Program-made: the position numbers and the translations under genes | Shown here: in pieces, positions 22,970 through 26,104 of the stretch | Position numbering within the stretch: the first letter of the stretch is position 1 | How the letters are laid out: every line of letters starts with the position of its first letter | The notes under the pieces: generated by a model | Seen by the model: only the letters and a program-made list of their open reading frames with translations | Databases searched by the model: none | Told to the model about the DNA's origin: nothing | Assembly: GCA_910578305.1 (NCBI GenBank) | Contig: CAJTQH010000008.1 | Span: 1 to 26,104 of the forward strand | Source: an uncultured Muribaculaceae bacterium | GTDB taxonomy: Bacteria; Bacteroidota; Bacteroidia; Bacteroidales; Muribaculaceae | DNA: 26,104 nt | Reading direction: 5' to 3'

Positions 22970-24199
22970 ATGAAAAGACATCTGATATCCCAAATGTGCA
23001 ATGAATGGCGCGGCAACCTGTGGATGATAGTCGAGCTTGTAATTGTCAGCTGCGTGCTCTGGGCGCTGTTCAGCTTTCTTTGTGGGTTGCTGCATGTACG
23101 CCTGCGTCACAGCGGCTATGACATGACCGGAATTTATGTGGCCGACATCAGGGCCGTCGGGAAGGATTCGCCGCTCTATCAACCCTACGACAGTGTACAT
23201 TCTTATCGCACTGACCGTGACATGCTCCTTTCAGGTTTGCGTGGCAATCCATATGTAGAGGAGGCGGGAATGGGCTTCAATGCCATGCCGTACAACTACA
23301 ATTATATGGGGAATTTTCTTTGTGAGAACGACTCGGTATATTACTATGGAAATCTGCGTATGGTGACTCCCGAGATCATACGTATGATACGGCTGGAAGG
23401 ACTGGGTGGAGAGACCACCGAGCAGCTTGCCGGAATGATTGAGCGCGGCGACGTGATAATATCGGGGCTCGACGAACAGACTTCATCGGTAGTTTATACT
23501 CCGGAATACTTTGTGGGGAAGGATCTGCGTTTCAGTAACGATTCTTCGAGAGTGGTGCATGTGGGAGCTGTTGCCTATGGTATGCGGAGGACTGACTATG
23601 AGGCACTGACATCCGGAGTGATATACATGCCGCTATCCGACAGCAATTGGCCCGACCAGATTATAATACGGGTAAAGCCGGGCATGGAACGGGAATTTGC
23701 CGAATCGTTGACTGCGGCCGACAAGCAGCATGGCAATGTATATCTGTCGGGTATGACGCACATTGACCGTATGCGCGATGTGGCTCACATAGATATTAAT
23801 GTGACTATACGCAACTTTGTGATATGCGCCGTTTTTCTGCTGTTGGTGATATTTCTTGGATTTCTGGGTTCGTTCTGGTTCCGCACGCAGCAGCGTGTGG
23901 TCGAGATCGCCATCCGGAAAGTCAACGGAGCCACGCGTCGCGATATTCTGAGGCGTTTTTTAGGCGAAGGCATGCTGCTGCTCGTCGTGGCCACAGTGCC
24001 GGCCGTGATGATCGACTATGCCGTGATGCACTATAATCTGTTTACGTTTATCGAGGATCTCGGCAATTCAGGTACGGTGGTCTATGAAAGCATGGCCGTG
24101 ACGTTTGTCATGCTCGCCATTCTCATCGTGGCCGGTATCTGGTTTCCGGCCTGCAAGGCCATGAACGTTGATCCGGTTTATGCGCTTAAAGACCAATGA
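22970..24199 (+). CDS. FtsX-like ABC permease, second subunit
   Basis: A 409-residue partner of the preceding permease with the same architecture but quite different sequence. TM1 covers about residues 17-40 (IVELVIVSCVLWALFSFLCG), a periplasmic domain about 41-275 follows, and three C-terminal transmembrane segments come last (FVICAVFLLLVIFLGFLG; GMLLLVVATVPAVMIDYA; AVTFVMLAILIVAGIWF). The coupling loop is QRVVEIAIRKVNGATRRDI and the end PACKAMNVDPVYALKD. One ATPase gene and two unlike permeases imply an ATPase homodimer with a permease heterodimer. The periplasmic domain has several Tyr/Asn-rich stretches (NAMPYNYNYMGNF). Its TGA overlaps the ATG of the outer-membrane factor gene in ATGA, suggesting coupled translation. 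Confidence 0.92.
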   Translation: MKRHLISQMCNEWRGNLWMIVELVIVSCVLWALFSFLCGLLHVRLRHSGYDMTGIYVADIRAVGKDSPLYQPYDSVHSYRTDRDMLLSGLRGNPYVEEAGMGFNAMPYNYNYMGNFLCENDSVYYYGNLRMVTPEIIRMIRLEGLGGETTEQLAGMIERGDVIISGLDEQTSSVVYTPEYFVGKDLRFSNDSSRVVHVGAVAYGMRRTDYEALTSGVIYMPLSDSNWPDQIIIRVKPGMEREFAESLTAADKQHGNVYLSGMTHIDRMRDVAHIDINVTIRNFVICAVFLLLVIFLGFLGSFWFRTQQRVVEIAIRKVNGATRRDILRRFLGEGMLLLVVATVPAVMIDYAVMHYNLFTFIEDLGNSGTVVYESMAVTFVMLAILIVAGIWFPACKAMNVDPVYALKDQ

Positions 24200-25671
24200 C
24201 ACGCTTTTTCATACTGATGATGATGCTTTCGTGGCTCTCCTCTGCGGAGGGGAGCGCACGAGAGCTGTCGCTTACGCTCGACGATGCCATAGTCATGGCC
24301 CGCACGCGTAGTGTCAATTCGGCCGTAGCTCTCGACGAACTCAAGACGGCCTATTGGCAATGGCGCACATATCGTGCCGACCGCTTGCCCGAAGTGGGGC
24401 TTACGGCCACAGCTCCGGCATACGCCAACCGATACACGCCTTATATGGATGCCGACGGCAACTACAGTTTTGTGCGCAGCCACAATCTCGACGTGCAGGC
24501 ACAGCTGTCGGTGACGCAGAACATCACTCTTACCGGCGGCAAGGTGAGCCTTGTGTCGTCGCTCGACTTCATGCATCAGTACGGCGAGGGTGGAGGCAAC
24601 AGATTCCTCACCATACCTGTGGCGCTGACGCTGACACAGCCTGTATTCGGAGTCAACACACTGAAGTGGAACAGTCGCATAGAGCCTGTGCGCTATTCCG
24701 AGGCAAAGGCTGCGTTTCTGAGTGCTACCGAGGATGTGGCCATGGTCACGGTCAACCTGTTTTTCTCCCTGATACTCAGTCGGGAAAATCTGGCCATTGC
24801 GCGTCAGAATCTCGACAACGCCCGCAAGCTGTATGCCGTGGCTCAGGAAAAGCGTGTCATGGGGCAGATAAGTCAGAACGATCTGTTGCAGATGGAACTG
24901 AATATGCTCGACGCTCAGTCGGGGCTTACCGACTGCGAAAGCACTCTGAAGAGCAGCATGTTCACTCTTCGGTCGTTCCTGTCTATCGAAGATGATGTGG
25001 AGATAATACCTGTTGTGCCACTGTCGGTGCCGGTGGCCACTATCAGCTATGCCGATGCGCTCGACCGTGCGCTGGCCAACAACAAATTTGCCCGCAACAT
25101 ACGCCGCCGTCAGCTCGAAGCCGAATACGAGGTGGCAAAAGCCAAGGGCGATCTGCGTCAGATACAGATATTTGCGCAAGTGGGATATACCGGTACCGAC
25201 GCCACCGCAGGACAGGCGTATGCCCGACTGCGTGGCAATCAGCTTGTGGAGGTAGGATTTTCCATACCGCTGCTCGACTGGGGTAAACGAAAGGGCAGGG
25301 TGAAGGTGGCCGAAAGCAACCGGCGTGTCACAGAGAGCCGCATACGTCAGGAGTCCATGGATTTCAGTCAGGAACTGTTTGTGCTCGTGGAGCGCTTCTG
25401 CAACCAGCAACAGCAATTGCAGATAGCCACTCGGGCCAACGAGATTGCCCGCCGTCGCTACGACACCAATGTGCAGACATTCATGATAGGCAAGATGTCG
25501 ACTCTCGATCTCAACGATTCGCAGACACGTAAGGATGAGTGCATGCGGCGGTACATCGACGAACTGTACAAATTCTGGAGCTACTGGTACCAGATACGTT
25601 CGATAACACTTTACGACTACATGCTCCACGACAATATCGACGCCGATATTGAGCGGTTGGTGAAAAATTAG
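24196..25671 (+). CDS. TolC-like outer-membrane efflux protein (OEP family)
   Basis: A 491-residue outer-membrane factor forming the exit duct of the exporter. A signal peptide (MTRFFILMMMLSWLSSAEGS, cleavage after about SAR) is followed by LSLTLDDAIVMARTRSVNSA, the usual OEP opening. The first repeat has a strand pair (LDVQAQLSVTQNITLTGGKV, LTLTQPVF) and long helices (LILSRENLAIARQNLDNARK, KLYAVAQEKRVMGQISQNDL). The second repeat opens at about residue 290 (ISYADALDRALANNKFARNI), with its strand pair at VEVGFSIPLLDWGKRKGRVK and helices to RRYDTNVQTFMIGKMSTLDL. Pore helices and duplication match TolC. It overlaps the permease gene by 4 nt and completes the tripartite system. No lipobox is seen. 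Confidence 0.92.
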   Translation: MTRFFILMMMLSWLSSAEGSARELSLTLDDAIVMARTRSVNSAVALDELKTAYWQWRTYRADRLPEVGLTATAPAYANRYTPYMDADGNYSFVRSHNLDVQAQLSVTQNITLTGGKVSLVSSLDFMHQYGEGGGNRFLTIPVALTLTQPVFGVNTLKWNSRIEPVRYSEAKAAFLSATEDVAMVTVNLFFSLILSRENLAIARQNLDNARKLYAVAQEKRVMGQISQNDLLQMELNMLDAQSGLTDCESTLKSSMFTLRSFLSIEDDVEIIPVVPLSVPVATISYADALDRALANNKFARNIRRRQLEAEYEVAKAKGDLRQIQIFAQVGYTGTDATAGQAYARLRGNQLVEVGFSIPLLDWGKRKGRVKVAESNRRVTESRIRQESMDFSQELFVLVERFCNQQQQLQIATRANEIARRRYDTNVQTFMIGKMSTLDLNDSQTRKDECMRRYIDELYKFWSYWYQIRSITLYDYMLHDNIDADIERLVKN

Positions 25672-25690
25672 GATATAAATCATAAATTTG
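25657..25690 (+). promoter_or_regulatory. Possible promoter of the response-regulator gene
   Basis: TTG (25657-25659), 23 nt, then TAAATTTG (25683-25690), with the -7 box ending 4 nt before the ATG at 25695. The spacer is longer than the usual 19-21 nt. The -33 part lies in the end of the outer-membrane-factor gene. Confidence 0.45.
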
Positions 25691-25694
25691 TATT

Positions 25695-26104
25695 ATGATA
25701 CTGATAGTAGACGATGACAATGCAGTGCGCACATCCATAAGTCTGGCTCTCACTCGCAAGGGGTTTGACTGCAAGGCTGTGTCGACCGAGGCCGAAATGC
25801 TCGACGCTGTGCGTGGTGGGAAAATAAGGCTTGTTATTCTTGATATGAATCTCACGTTGTCGACCACCGGGGAGCAGGGCATTGAACTGCTGCGCAAGAT
25901 CAAGGTGCTGAGTCCTGAGCTGCCGGTGATACTCATCACGGCGTGGGGCACCATACCGCTTGCAGTGGAAGGCATGAATCATGGAGCTGCCGACTTCATC
26001 ACCAAGCCGTGGAACAATGCCGATCTGACAGCCAAAGTGCGCCGGCTGCTTGCCCTATCCGATGATAATCGACGTAAGCAGCATCACATCGACACGCTCG
26101 ATGA
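25695..26104 (+). CDS. Response regulator, NtrC-like receiver; 3' end outside window
   Basis: The gene is cut by the right edge after 136 codons. The visible part is a full receiver domain: MILIVDDDNAVRTSISLALT with acidic Asp6/Asp7, phosphate-accepting Asp50 in LVILDMNL, Thr82 in VILITAWG, and Lys104 in DFITKPW. A linker (DDNRRKQHHIDTLDE) follows. AWG after the Thr, and TKPW, are frequent in NtrC-type regulators that continue into a sigma-54 AAA+ domain and a Fis-type HTH. That continuation is inference. It starts 23 nt after the outer-membrane-factor gene, so it may be the exporter's regulator, with a histidine kinase expected beyond the window. Confidence 0.85.
   Translation, partial: MILIVDDDNAVRTSISLALTRKGFDCKAVSTEAEMLDAVRGGKIRLVILDMNLTLSTTGEQGIELLRKIKVLSPELPVILITAWGTIPLAVEGMNHGAADFITKPWNNADLTAKVRRLLALSDDNRRKQHHIDTLD

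Noticed and set aside
24178..25683. 501-codon open frame on the minus strand across the outer-membrane factor gene
   Set aside because: Antisense shadow of the TolC-like gene. It is the mirror of codon-biased sequence, with no recognisable domain and no promoter.

Overview
The window looks like a chromosomal segment of a Bacteroidales bacterium, possibly of the Muribaculaceae, although the family is only a guess. The clues are repeated promoters of the Bacteroides type (TTTG or TTG about 19-23 nt before TAnnTTTG), few Shine-Dalgarno sites, a carboxypeptidase-regulatory/TonB-type outer-membrane barrel protein, an M13 peptidase, menaquinone-type UbiE, and several secreted proteins of the kind found mainly in Bacteroidota. 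No rRNA, IS element, phage gene, CRISPR array or origin is visible. There is one tRNA.

Layout. 1-2.3 kb (+): an rsuA/rluB-type pseudouridine synthase, open at the left edge, then asnS and a strong terminator. 2.3-3.6 kb: a disturbed AT-rich patch holding a truncated exported-protein gene with an 18-bp tandem duplication, an imperfect inverted repeat, a relic resembling the purC promoter, and a lone lipoprotein gene (-). 3.6-7.6 kb (+): purC, ubiE/menG and a pepO-like M13 metallopeptidase, ending in a terminator. 7.6-7.9 kb: non-coding palindromic repeats. 8.0-10.8 kb (+): a 935-residue outer-membrane barrel protein.

10.9-17.6 kb (-): eight envelope genes of largely unknown function in two transcription units. 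The main six-gene set, in transcription order, is an LPP20-like exported protein, a small beta-barrel protein, an LPP20-like lipoprotein paralogous to the first, two exported proteins of unknown function, and a 491-residue exported protein with a FlgT-C-like end. I infer an outer-membrane or periplasmic complex. This is the best candidate for an undescribed system here. A G9 homopolymer sits in its probable promoter. A second unit, with its own promoter, encodes a PH-domain-like membrane protein and a secreted protein that overlap by 4 nt.

18.0-19.6 kb: tRNA-Arg(UCU) and dapA on the minus strand, each with a clear promoter, and a divergent thioredoxin gene. 19.7-25.7 kb (+): a tightly packed tripartite MacAB/TolC-type exporter (membrane-fusion adaptor, ABC ATPase, two different FtsX-like permeases, outer-membrane factor). 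It is followed by a response regulator of NtrC type that runs off the right edge and probably belongs to a two-component system tied to the exporter.

Start codons were moved inward from the longest open frame wherever a signal peptide, promoter position or gene junction argued for it. All family assignments come from reading motifs, not from database searches.
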